Assembly (NCBI GenBank): GCA_002862305.1
Contig: PKCS01000022.1
Location: 1 to 39,989, forward strand
Direction of reading: 5' to 3'
From: Phycisphaerae bacterium
Lineage (GTDB): Bacteria > Planctomycetota > Phycisphaerae > Phycisphaerales > SM1A02
Length of the DNA: 39,989 nucleotides
Under the pieces are notes generated by a model. That model worked only from the letters and a program-made list of their open reading frames with translations. It ran no database searches and was not told the origin of the DNA. Positions within the stretch are counted from its first letter, which is position 1. Each line of letters opens with the position of its first letter. The translations under genes and the position numbers were made by a program. Of this stretch, positions 16,440 through 23,393 are shown piece by piece.

Positions 16440-17267
16440 ATGTCGATAGAGGAACGGATTGCGTCAGCCGGAGTGCGGCTGACCCCAACCGAACGTCGCA
16501 TTGCGGAAACGGTTCTCCAGGATCCCACGCAGCTGGCCTTCGGAACCGTATCGGACCTCGCTGGCCGGGTGCCCACGAGCCCACCCTCCATCGTCCGGTT
16601 CGCGGCGAAGCTGGGGTTCGACGGCTACGCGGACCTGCAACGCTGGGCACGGGCGCAGGTCGCGAACCAGCTGGCGACCCCGGCCCAGCGGATCCGACGT
16701 CCCGAAGGGTCGCAGGCCGATCTTGAAGGGCGCGTGCAGGGGGCGGTCGGCGCCACCCTCGCCACCCTCGACCAGGCGACCCTCGCGCACCTGGCCGGAC
16801 CGCTGGTCACGGCCGAACGCATCGGGATCCTCTCGGGGGAGACCTCGCAGGCGGGAGCCCACGTGCTCCTGAGCGGTCTCTCGATGATCCGGGACGGCGT
16901 CCGCCTCATCGAACAGCACAACTTCGGACGGGACCTGAACGGGGCGACCACCCGGGATGCGGTGGTGGTCTTCGACTTCGCACGCTACCGGCGCAGCTCG
17001 ATCTCGGCCGCCCGGGCACTGCACCGACTGGGGATCCCGCTGGTGGCGATCACCGACAGTCCGCTCTCCCCCCTGTCCCGGCTGACCGAGCATCGCTGCG
17101 AGCTGGAGGTCCCGGCGGTCGGTCCCTTCGACAGCTCGCTGACTGCGGTGCTCGCCGCGGAGCTGCTGGTGCTGGAGGTGGCGGAGTCCCTCGGGCCGTC
17201 GGTGAGGGAGCGCATCGACCGACTCGAACGGTTCTGGGACGAGACCGGGACCTTCCTTGCCGAATAG
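16440..17267 (+). CDS. RpiR/MurR family transcriptional regulator (HTH + SIS domain)
   Basis: DNA-binding regulator of 275 residues. Residues 1-80 form the RpiR-type helix-turn-helix (RLTPTERRIAETVLQDPTQL, then PPSIVRFAAKLGFDGYADLQRWAR). Residues about 120-260 form a SIS domain (ERIGILSGETSQAGAHVLLSGL, AVVVFDFARYRRSSISAARALHRLGIPLVAITDS). SIS domains usually bind phosphosugars, although RpiR proteins near amino-acid and inositol genes are known. The gene is divergent from the aminomutase operon with only 107 bases between starts and has a strong GGAGG site. It is therefore the likely regulator of that operon and of itself, possibly responding to a pathway intermediate. Its 3' end faces the membrane-protein gene at 17306. 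Confidence 0.9.
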   Translation: MSIEERIASAGVRLTPTERRIAETVLQDPTQLAFGTVSDLAGRVPTSPPSIVRFAAKLGFDGYADLQRWARAQVANQLATPAQRIRRPEGSQADLEGRVQGAVGATLATLDQATLAHLAGPLVTAERIGILSGETSQAGAHVLLSGLSMIRDGVRLIEQHNFGRDLNGATTRDAVVVFDFARYRRSSISAARALHRLGIPLVAITDSPLSPLSRLTEHRCELEVPAVGPFDSSLTAVLAAELLVLEVAESLGPSVRERIDRLERFWDETGTFLAE

Positions 17268-17305
17268 CAGCGATCCCTGCGCCCGACCACGTATGGGGGG
17301 AGCAC

Positions 17306-17899
17306 TCAGGAGGAGCGTCCCGGGAGGAGCTTGAATCCTGCCTTCCGCAGCCGCAGCAGGATGTAGCCCGGCCAGACCAGGTGGAGTCCGATGTCGAGGA
17401 TCCCCAGCAGGAGGACCAGCAGGAGTCCGGTCTCGACGTACACCAGCCGGATGACGTCGAAGGAGGAGAACAGCGAGAACACGAAGAGCACGGACGACAG
17501 CGCCGCCCAGAATGGCAGCAGCCTGAAGGCCAGGGGGCGGCGTACCACCACGCACCAGCCCAGGGCGAAGGCGGCGAGTGAAATCAGCACCCTGGCCCAG
17601 GAGAGCATGGCCATCCACCACAGGGGGGGCAGGCCCTCGACGATGCCCTTGACGATCTTGCCCTCCGCGTACTGACCGACGCTGAGCAGTCCACCGGAGA
17701 CCACGTTGAAGAACTTCCCGATCTTCATGTCCGACGAGCTGGAGAGCACCTGCTCTCGGAGCGAGTCGAGTTCCGTGGCCACCCCCCCCATCAGCAGGGC
17801 GAATCCCGCGTTGAAGAGGCCGAGGAGTATCAGCATCGTGGCCATGACCGGGATCCAGCACTGACAGGGGTTCGAGTCGCTCGAGTCGTGGTTCGGCAT
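17306..17899 (-). CDS. Membrane protein of unknown function
   Basis: A 197-residue protein with about four membrane segments: VMATMLILLGLFNAGFALLMGG near the N terminus, SWARVLISLAAFALGWCVVV, LPFWAALSSVLFVFSLF and ETGLLLVLLLGILDIGLHLVW. A soluble stretch (ATELDSLREQVLSSSSDMKIGK) lies after the first segment and the C-terminal end is basic. I do not recognise the family; similar small multi-pass proteins of unknown role are common in Planctomycetota. The ATG at 17899 has GGAAAGG upstream and lies 3 bases beyond the stop of the ATP-grasp gene, so the two form an operon. Confidence 0.75.
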   Translation of the reverse strand: MPNHDSSDSNPCQCWIPVMATMLILLGLFNAGFALLMGGVATELDSLREQVLSSSSDMKIGKFFNVVSGGLLSVGQYAEGKIVKGIVEGLPPLWWMAMLSWARVLISLAAFALGWCVVVRRPLAFRLLPFWAALSSVLFVFSLFSSFDVIRLVYVETGLLLVLLLGILDIGLHLVWPGYILLRLRKAGFKLLPGRSS

Positions 17900-17902
17900 G
17901 TA

Positions 17903-18571
17903 CTACCTTTCCGCCGTCCTGCCGGACGGCCTGGCGGCCTGGGATTCCTGGAGGGTGATCCGACAGTCGATGGCGACCACCGAACCCTCGACGGTGGTGA
18001 CCAGCGGATCGACCTCGAGGTCGGTGGCTCCCCGGGCTTCGGCGAGGGAGGCGATGCGGGTGACCGCTTCCACCAGGGGACCATGGAAATCCGGGTCGAG
18101 ACCGGTGGAACGCACGATCCCGGCCACGGCCTCGAGGTCGATCGGGGGCGTGGCCCCGGGAGGACCGAAGCGGACCGAATCCACCGAGGCCGGGGTGTCG
18201 GGGAGCTTCCTCGAGGCGGCGAGTCGGAGCGTTCGGACGCCGTCGAGGCCTGCGGTGATCGAGAGGTGGAGCTCGTCGACGACGTTGACCGGGACCTCGA
18301 CCAGAAGTTCACTGACGGGGATCCCATGCGTGCCGAGAGCGAGCATCCGTCGCGCGGTTGCCACGGCTGCCTGGGGGCTGCTGACCATTTCCACGCCTCC
18401 GGCGGCCCCGAGGTCCTCGACCAGCGCCTGGATCTTCATGATGGCCCGGCCACCGAGATCCAGGAGGGCCTGCTCGGCCTCCTGGGGCGACCGCACCAGG
18501 ATCCCCCGGGGGATGCGGACCCCCGCTTCGCCGAGCAGGGCCTTCCCTTGGTGTTCATGGAGTCTCGCCAC
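17903..18571 (-). CDS. Stand-alone ATP-grasp domain related to succinyl-CoA synthetase beta subunit
   Basis: The 222 residues match only the N-terminal ATP-grasp half of SucC. RLHEHQGKALLGEAGVRIPRG corresponds to the SucC start LHEYQAK, GRAIMKIQALVEDLGAAGGVEMVSS to the lysine strand, and LEVDPLVTTVEGSVVAIDCRI to the SucC metal-binding segment EINPLV. The usual asparagine of that segment is aspartate here. The C-terminal CoA-ligase domain is absent, and the DNA after the stop is occupied by a membrane-protein gene, so this is not a simple frameshift. No sucD is nearby. The GTG at 18571 is chosen to match the family start; the frame stays open to 18700. The role is unknown: it may be a regulatory or degenerate protein, or it may use another partner. 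Confidence 0.7.
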   Translation of the reverse strand: MARLHEHQGKALLGEAGVRIPRGILVRSPQEAEQALLDLGGRAIMKIQALVEDLGAAGGVEMVSSPQAAVATARRMLALGTHGIPVSELLVEVPVNVVDELHLSITAGLDGVRTLRLAASRKLPDTPASVDSVRFGPPGATPPIDLEAVAGIVRSTGLDPDFHGPLVEAVTRIASLAEARGATDLEVDPLVTTVEGSVVAIDCRITLQESQAARPSGRTAER

Positions 18572-18751
18572 GTGTTGGGTCCATCCTTCAGGTCGCGGGC
18601 CATTCGTCGCCGGGTGCTCCAATGCTACGACAAGCGTGAGGCGCCCGCCACAAACGGAGGGCGGCGGGCGCTGGCGGAAGCGGGATGAGGTTCGTACCAT
18701 CGTGCTCCATGCATACCAGCGGACCGAAGGGTCCGGGTCAGGAGACCATCA

Positions 18752-19312
18752 GTGAAGGCAAGTGATCTCAGGAACGGGATGGCGATCAAGATCTCCGGTC
18801 AGGTCAACATCATCAACAACACCGAGCACGTAAAGCCCGGGAAGGGACCTGCGTACGTCCAGGTCAAGGTCAAGAACATCGAGACCGGATCGGTCGTGGA
18901 GAAGAGACTGCGTTCCGTGGAGGAGGTGGAGCAGGTCAACCTCGACCGACGACCCATGGAATATCTGTACAACGACAGCTCGGGCTACGTCTTCATGGAC
19001 GGCGAGACCTACGACCAGGTGACCCTCTTCGAGGACCTCGTCGGGGACCAGATGGGATTCGTCAAGGCCAACACCGAGATCACGGTGATGTTCTGCGAGG
19101 GTCGCCCGGTCTCGGTGGAGCTCCCGAAGGTGGTGGACCTCGAGGTGTCTGACACCCCACCCGGCATCAAGAACGCCACCGCCACCAACCAGCTCAAGGA
19201 AGCCACTCTCGAGACCGGTCTCCGTACGCGGGTGCCCCCGTTCATCAACATCGGGGACGTGGTCCGGATCTCGACCGACGACGGTTCCTACAACCAACGG
19301 GTCAACGACTGA
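18752..19312 (+). CDS. efp: Elongation factor P
   Basis: Binds the ribosome between the P and E sites and relieves stalling at polyproline stretches. The 186 residues include the KOW-like N-terminal domain with the conserved loop EHVKPGKGPAY, lysine 31 at the tip, then the two OB-fold domains (FMDGETYDQVTL; KNATATNQLKEATLETG, VPPFINIGDVVRISTDDGSY). Lysine at the tip is the residue modified by EpmA/EpmB in gamma-proteobacteria, but no epmA is present in the window. The start is GTG with GGAG 9 bases upstream. Transcription may start near TACCAT around 18697. Several neighbours encode Pro-rich proteins (for example the lipoprotein at 20152), consistent with a need for EF-P. The 3' end overlaps the VTT-family gene by 11 bases. 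Confidence 0.97.
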   Translation: MKASDLRNGMAIKISGQVNIINNTEHVKPGKGPAYVQVKVKNIETGSVVEKRLRSVEEVEQVNLDRRPMEYLYNDSSGYVFMDGETYDQVTLFEDLVGDQMGFVKANTEITVMFCEGRPVSVELPKVVDLEVSDTPPGIKNATATNQLKEATLETGLRTRVPPFINIGDVVRISTDDGSYNQRVND

Positions 19313-20162
19313 CGTTCGTCCCCGCGGGCGGCGCGCCGGGAGGCTGCTCCTTGAGCACGTTCCCGAGGGCGGCCTTGCCGATGCGGGCAAGGATGACGAA
19401 GACGACGACCAGCAGGGCCGCGCCGATGAGCAGTGGCCAGATCCCCTTCTCGCTCACGAATCCCTGGAGGTCGGCGGAACCGGTGGCCGCCGCGGCGGCC
19501 GCGAAGCCGCAGGCGATCGCGGTCCGGGGAGTCATGCCCAGCAGGGTTCCCAGCAGGTAGGGACCGATCCGGACACCGCCTGCGGACATTGCGAGGTTCG
19601 TGAGGCTGAACGGGGAGTTCGGCGGGATGCGAACGAGGGTCACCACCCCCAGCGTCTTCCAGAAGCCCTCGTCGACGAATGCATGGCGGATCGCCGACCA
19701 TTGGGGATTTCGATCGATCCAACGCACCACGGAATCCCTCGAGACGACCCGGCAGATCCCCCACCCGATCGCGGCTCCACCGGTGAAGCCGATCAGGGCC
19801 GCGGGGACCCCGACCCAGAAGCCGAAGATCCAGCCCCCGAGGATCGCCTGCGCGTAGGTGGGAAGCACCCCGAACCCGCAGCTCAGCGCGAAGAGGGAGG
19901 AATAGACGAGCACGGCGAGCAACGGCACCGATCCGGACTCCGGACCCAGGACTGGCCCGTCGAAGCCAAGCAGCCAGTCCCCGATGGCGGCGATCTCCGA
20001 GAGGGCCCAGAAGCCCATCAGGACCGGTGCGAGCGCCCAGGTGAGGCCGAGCGCCGCGGATGCGACCAGTCGGACCCGCGAGACTCGGTCCGGGGCACCG
20101 GATGGACTGGGCGCAGGGGTCAACGCTGCCTCCCCCCCGGATGGAGCGGGATCACGACGCAT
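19302..20162 (-). CDS. TVP38/TMEM64 (VTT/DedA-like) membrane protein
   Basis: Integral membrane protein of 286 residues. After a Pro/Ser-rich N-terminal tail there are about six hydrophobic segments. These include LVYSSLFALSCGFGVLPTYAQAILGGWIFGFWVGVPAALIGFTGGAAIGWGI split by the VTT re-entrant motifs, then VTLVRIPPNSPFSLTNLAMSA and GTLLGMTPRTAIACGFAAAA. The R-x-P-x-x-P-F motif after VTLV is the family hallmark. Members are thought to move lipids or small carriers across the membrane. The ATG at 20162 overlaps the lipoprotein gene by 11 bases and is preceded by GGGGG; a longer reading to 20237 would overlap it by a further 75 bases. Confidence 0.88.
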   Translation of the reverse strand: MRRDPAPSGGEAALTPAPSPSGAPDRVSRVRLVASAALGLTWALAPVLMGFWALSEIAAIGDWLLGFDGPVLGPESGSVPLLAVLVYSSLFALSCGFGVLPTYAQAILGGWIFGFWVGVPAALIGFTGGAAIGWGICRVVSRDSVVRWIDRNPQWSAIRHAFVDEGFWKTLGVVTLVRIPPNSPFSLTNLAMSAGGVRIGPYLLGTLLGMTPRTAIACGFAAAAAATGSADLQGFVSEKGIWPLLIGAALLVVVFVILARIGKAALGNVLKEQPPGAPPAGTNVSR

Positions 20163-20685
20163 CCCCCGACAACGGCTCGGGATCGGGCTCGGGCTCGGGA
20201 TCGGGGAGGTCGACCAGGGGATCCGGGTCGGCGCCAACCCCGATCGGGGATTCCGGCATGGACGGCTCGATCGCGGTCGGCGAGAGCAACGCGCGGACCT
20301 GCTCGAAGTAGAGATCGAGCTGGGCGGCGCCCTTCACCGGGATCACGGTGTTGCGCACGGTGCCGGTGATCGCGGGTGGCTCGGTCCGCTCGAGCACGAA
20401 CTGCAGGTCGTAGGTCTCGACCTGCCGGACCGGTTCGAGCTGCGGCTGGTGGTAGTCCCGCTTGAGTCGTCGGTGGATCTCCAACCGGTCGTAGTTGCCA
20501 TCGATCCAGACGTCATTGGACATGATCGTCCAGTCCGAGTAGTCGGGGAACCGGGCGGCGGCCACCATGACCGTCCAGACCTGCTCCGGGGTCCGGTCGG
20601 GGAACACCGCGGTCTTGGTGGTGCAGCCCGCGAGCAGGACGAGCGTGGCGAGCAGGGTCCCGGCGGTGCTGTGGGTTGCGGACAT
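20152..20685 (-). CDS. Lipoprotein with acidic Pro-rich tail, unknown function
   Basis: A 177-residue secreted lipoprotein. The signal peptide ends in a lipobox LLAGC with the cysteine at residue 21. The central domain (FPDRTPEQVWTVMVAAARFPDYSDWTIMSNDVWIDGNYDRLEIHRRLKRD) is followed by beta-strand-like sequence and then a tail rich in Asp-Pro and Glu-Pro pairs (PDPLVDLPDPEPEPDPEP). I do not recognise the domain. The ATG at 20685 is preferred over the ATG four codons earlier because GGAGG lies 5 bases before it. It lies between acylphosphatase (49 bases after that gene's stop) and the VTT gene, on the same strand. Confidence 0.75.
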   Translation of the reverse strand: MSATHSTAGTLLATLVLLAGCTTKTAVFPDRTPEQVWTVMVAAARFPDYSDWTIMSNDVWIDGNYDRLEIHRRLKRDYHQPQLEPVRQVETYDLQFVLERTEPPAITGTVRNTVIPVKGAAQLDLYFEQVRALLSPTAIEPSMPESPIGVGADPDPLVDLPDPEPEPDPEPLSGDAS

Positions 20686-20733
20686 CAGGGCCTCCATCCG
20701 TCACGGAAGGGTCTGGTGCTCATATCGGTGCAA

Positions 20734-21051
20734 TCAATTCCGGACGATTCGAAAAGAGCGAAACTCCTCGAGGGAACCCGGTTTCACTTCGACGATATCC
20801 CCGATGCCGCTGCCGAACGAGCCTCGGGCGCGCAGGATGACGCGGTCCACGGCCTGGGCGGGGCCGAGCAGGTGCGCGCGGACCGTTCCATCGGGCTCGT
20901 TGCGGACCCATCCCCGGACCGCCGCGTCCTCGGCGTGTCGCTGGAAGGTGGCACGGAAACCGACCCCCTGCACCCGACCGCTGAACAACACCTCCCGGCG
21001 GACCACGGGATCGGCTGCCCGGGACGATCCGGAACGAGGAACGGCGGTCAT
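20734..21051 (-). CDS. acyP: Acylphosphatase
   Basis: Small enzyme hydrolysing acyl phosphates such as acetyl phosphate and carbamoyl phosphate. The 105 residues comprise a 15-residue N-terminal tail and the alpha/beta sandwich with the phosphate-binding loop GRVQGVGFRATFQRHA (catalytic arginine within) and GWVRNEPDGTVRAHL containing the catalytic asparagine. The ATG overlaps the yebC stop (ATGA at 21048-21051), so the two are coupled. The same frame is open across yebC, but only the downstream part from 21051 has family similarity. Confidence 0.92.
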   Translation of the reverse strand: MTAVPRSGSSRAADPVVRREVLFSGRVQGVGFRATFQRHAEDAAVRGWVRNEPDGTVRAHLLGPAQAVDRVILRARGSFGSGIGDIVEVKPGSLEEFRSFRIVRN

Positions 21052-21791
21052 GCCTCGAGGGCTTCCACGGGTATCTCCGCGTTGTGGTAGACCGCCTGGA
21101 CGTCGTCGTGATCCTCGAAGGCATCGACGATCCGGAGGATCTGGCCCGCGGTCTTCACGTCGCACGGCACGGTGTTCTGTGGGGACCAGGTGATCCCTGA
21201 GCTCTCGATGGGGACCTCGCTGGACTCGATGGCCTCCTTGAGCCGCAAGAAGTCGGCCGGGGGGCAGGTGATCTGCCACATCCCCTCCTCCTCGACGACG
21301 TCTTCGGCGCCAGCTTCGAGGGCGAGCTCCATGAGTGCCTCCTCGGAGACCGCATCGGAGTTGATGAAGAACTCGCCCTGGTGGTCGAACCCGAACGAGA
21401 CGGAACCGGTCTGGCCGAGCTTTCCGTTGTTCTTGTCGAAGAGCGATCGGATCTCGGGGGCGGTCTTCTGGGGGTTGGCGACGAGGGTGTCGACGATCAA
21501 GGCGACCCCGGCCGGGCCGTAGCCCTCGTACCTGATCTCCTCGTAGCGTTCGGCGGAGCCATCGAGTCCCGCGCCCTTCTTGATCGCCTTGGCGATGTTG
21601 TCCTTGGGCATGTTCTCCGACTTGGCCGCCTCGATCGCGTATCGGAGACTCACGTTGTACTCGGGGTCTGCGCCACCCTGCTGGGCGGCCACGATGATGG
21701 CTCGGGAACACCGCGACCAGATCTTCCCGCGCTTGGCGTCCTGGCGCCCCTTGCGATGCTTGATGTTCGCCCATTTGCTGTGGCCGGCCAC
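21048..21791 (-). CDS. yebC: YebC/PmpR family protein (TACO1-like)
   Basis: Widespread 247-residue protein first described as a transcriptional regulator and now linked to translation, easing ribosome stalling at polyproline like EF-P. The N terminus MAGHSKWANIKHRKGRQDAKRGK is the family signature. NMPKDNIAKAIKKG, RYEEIRYEGYGPAGVALIVD, GSVSFGFDHQGEF and ITWSPQNTVPC follow in the expected order, and the length is typical. The start codon is GTG with AAGGAG 8 bases upstream. It lies 24 bases after the HhH/H1-like gene and overlaps acyP. The presence of both yebC and efp in this window, next to genes for Pro- and Lys-rich low-complexity proteins, fits a translation-support role. Confidence 0.96.
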   Translation of the reverse strand: MAGHSKWANIKHRKGRQDAKRGKIWSRCSRAIIVAAQQGGADPEYNVSLRYAIEAAKSENMPKDNIAKAIKKGAGLDGSAERYEEIRYEGYGPAGVALIVDTLVANPQKTAPEIRSLFDKNNGKLGQTGSVSFGFDHQGEFFINSDAVSEEALMELALEAGAEDVVEEEGMWQITCPPADFLRLKEAIESSEVPIESSGITWSPQNTVPCDVKTAGQILRIVDAFEDHDDVQAVYHNAEIPVEALEA

Positions 21792-21815
21792 GGTGGAAGC
21801 TCCTTGTCTGTCCTG

Positions 21816-22958
21816 TCAGCGGGTCTTACGGACTGCCTTCCTCGAGGCCTTCTTCTTGGCCGCCTTCTTGGTGGTCTTCTTGGACGCCTTCTTCGCGGTC
21901 TTCTTGGCGGTCTTCTTGGCCGCCTTCCTGGTGGTCTTCTTGGTGGTCTTTTTCGCAGCCTTCTTCGCGGTCTTCTTGGCGGCCTTCTTGGCCGTCTTCT
22001 TGGCGGCCTTCTTGGCGGCCTTCTTCGTGACCTTCTTCGTGGCCTTCTTGGTGACCTTCTTGGTGGCCTTCTTCGTGGCCTTCTTGGTGGCCTTCTTGGC
22101 CGCCGACTTCCGGGCGGCCTTCTTGGAAGCGGTCGAGGCTGCCTTCGTGGTGGCCGTCCGCGGCTTCGACCTGGAGGCGTCCTTGCGAGACTCGGCCGTG
22201 TTCGTTGCCGCAGCCGGCGATGGGGCGACCGCGCTCGGGGCATCGGACGCGGCGGACGAGTCACCGTCGGCCGGGTCCCCCTCGCCGGGGGTCGCGGCGT
22301 AGAGCACCAGCTTGGGCCGGGGGGTCGAGCGCTTGGCGGGCTTGGGGGCCTTGTCCACGAAGCAGCGGAGCGCGTCAGAGACCGAGTCGCCGTCCTGGCT
22401 CTTGACCTGCCGAGACAACCAGGACGAGGCTTCCGCGGAGTCCACGACCTCGCTGAACACCTTGGCGTCGACCATGAGGTCGACCAGCCGGTCGTCCACC
22501 GGGATCAGGTGCACGCCAAAGCACCTCTGGAGCACCCGCGCGGAAACGTAGGGGGGGATGCCCTCCAGTCCTTCCATGAAGGCCTTGGACTCCCGCTTGC
22601 CCTTCTCCGCGAGGTGGTCGAGGCTCACCGCGTGCTGGTCGAGGTAGATCGACTGCAACGAGAGCTTCAGGCGCTGGGCCCGCTCGAGGGCAAGTGGGTA
22701 CCTGGTGCCGATCAAGCCCGCGATCTCGTTGGGCAGCGAGACCCGAAGCTCGTTGAAGTCGACGATCGAGCCCATGACCTTGCGCATCGCGTCGTCGGCC
22801 TGCTTGGTCGTCGATTCCCAGAGCAGGTAGCTGAAGACCATGACCGCGATGGGGTCACGGGGGGAGGCATGCTCCCCGGCGGAGGGCAGCCCCTCCGAGG
22901 AGCCCACCTTCTTCATGAACCTGGTGAGTTTTCCGGCATCTGCGACTCCACTTTTCAC
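21816..22958 (-). CDS. Helix-hairpin-helix (endonuclease III-like) protein with histone H1-like lysine-rich tail
   Basis: A 380-residue protein in two parts. Residues 1-200 are globular and helical. LEGIPPYVSARVLQRCFGVHLIPVDDRLVDLM resembles the helix-hairpin-helix plus catalytic Asp segment of endonuclease III glycosylases: D155 sits where the VDTH aspartate lies, but the lyase lysine of the hairpin is missing and there is no Fe-S cluster. Residues 205-257 form an Ala/Pro/Ser/Asp linker. Residues 258-380 are a tail of AAKK, TKKA, TKKV and AKKT repeats like eukaryotic histone H1 and bacterial H1-like proteins, and should bind DNA or RNA. The gene starts inside the rbfA stop (ATGA at 22955-22958), so it belongs to the nusA-infB-rbfA operon, where truB often stands. 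A nucleoid or DNA-repair role, or rRNA binding, is possible. Confidence 0.75.
   Translation of the reverse strand: MKSGVADAGKLTRFMKKVGSSEGLPSAGEHASPRDPIAVMVFSYLLWESTTKQADDAMRKVMGSIVDFNELRVSLPNEIAGLIGTRYPLALERAQRLKLSLQSIYLDQHAVSLDHLAEKGKRESKAFMEGLEGIPPYVSARVLQRCFGVHLIPVDDRLVDLMVDAKVFSEVVDSAEASSWLSRQVKSQDGDSVSDALRCFVDKAPKPAKRSTPRPKLVLYAATPGEGDPADGDSSAASDAPSAVAPSPAAATNTAESRKDASRSKPRTATTKAASTASKKAARKSAAKKATKKATKKATKKVTKKATKKVTKKAAKKAAKKTAKKAAKKTAKKAAKKTTKKTTRKAAKKTAKKTAKKASKKTTKKAAKKKASRKAVRKTR
21830..22190 (-). repeat. Coding repeat of AAG-rich units (lysine/alanine/threonine tail)
   Basis: The H1-like tail is encoded by imperfect 9-15-base units such as aagaaggccaccaag on the reverse strand, giving a strongly purine-biased strand across about 360 bases. 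Codons vary enough (gcc/gcg/gct, acc/acg) that the units are not identical. This suggests selection on the protein repeat rather than recent DNA slippage. Confidence 0.7.
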
Positions 22959-23386
22959 TGGTCGGTGGCCTCCATGTTGTCGACGACCGGACGCTCCTCG
23001 CCACCGCTGAGCAGTGACTCGATGCGGGCCTGCCGCTTGAGTGACTTGTCGAGTTCGAAGCGGATCCTGGGGATGCGCCGAAGCCTCGTGGCTTGCTGGA
23101 CCTCGCGACGGAACCGTCCGTTCGCGGATGACAGTCCCCGGAGGACCCTCGACTCGTACTGCTCGGGAAGGACCGAGATGCGGATCAGGGCGTCGGCCAG
23201 GTCCGGGGAGACGTCGACCTCGGTGATCGAGACCAGCCCCCTGATCCGTGGATCCCCCAGGCCGCGCGAGAGGGCGCCCTGGACCGCGTTCCGGATGGTC
23301 GAGGCGACCTTCGACACGCGGATGCCGTCGGACTGCCCGTCGTGGATGCCGGGGGGAAGCTTGGATTTCCGGTTGGCTGGTCTCAT
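22955..23386 (-). CDS. rbfA: Ribosome-binding factor A
   Basis: Small KH-like protein that helps mature the 5' end of 16S rRNA and the 30S subunit. The 143 residues include RVSKVASTIRNAVQGALSRGLGDPRIRGLVSITEVDVSPDLADALIRISVL and the C-terminal RRIPRIRFELDKSLKRQARIESLLS, both family hallmarks. An extra N-terminal 15 residues (MRPANRKSKLPPGIHDG) is basic. It starts 7 bases after the infB stop with no clear Shine-Dalgarno, implying coupling to infB. Its stop overlaps the start of the HhH/H1-like gene. Confidence 0.95.
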   Translation of the reverse strand: MRPANRKSKLPPGIHDGQSDGIRVSKVASTIRNAVQGALSRGLGDPRIRGLVSITEVDVSPDLADALIRISVLPEQYESRVLRGLSSANGRFRREVQQATRLRRIPRIRFELDKSLKRQARIESLLSGGEERPVVDNMEATDQ

Positions 23387-23393
23387 GGCTGGC

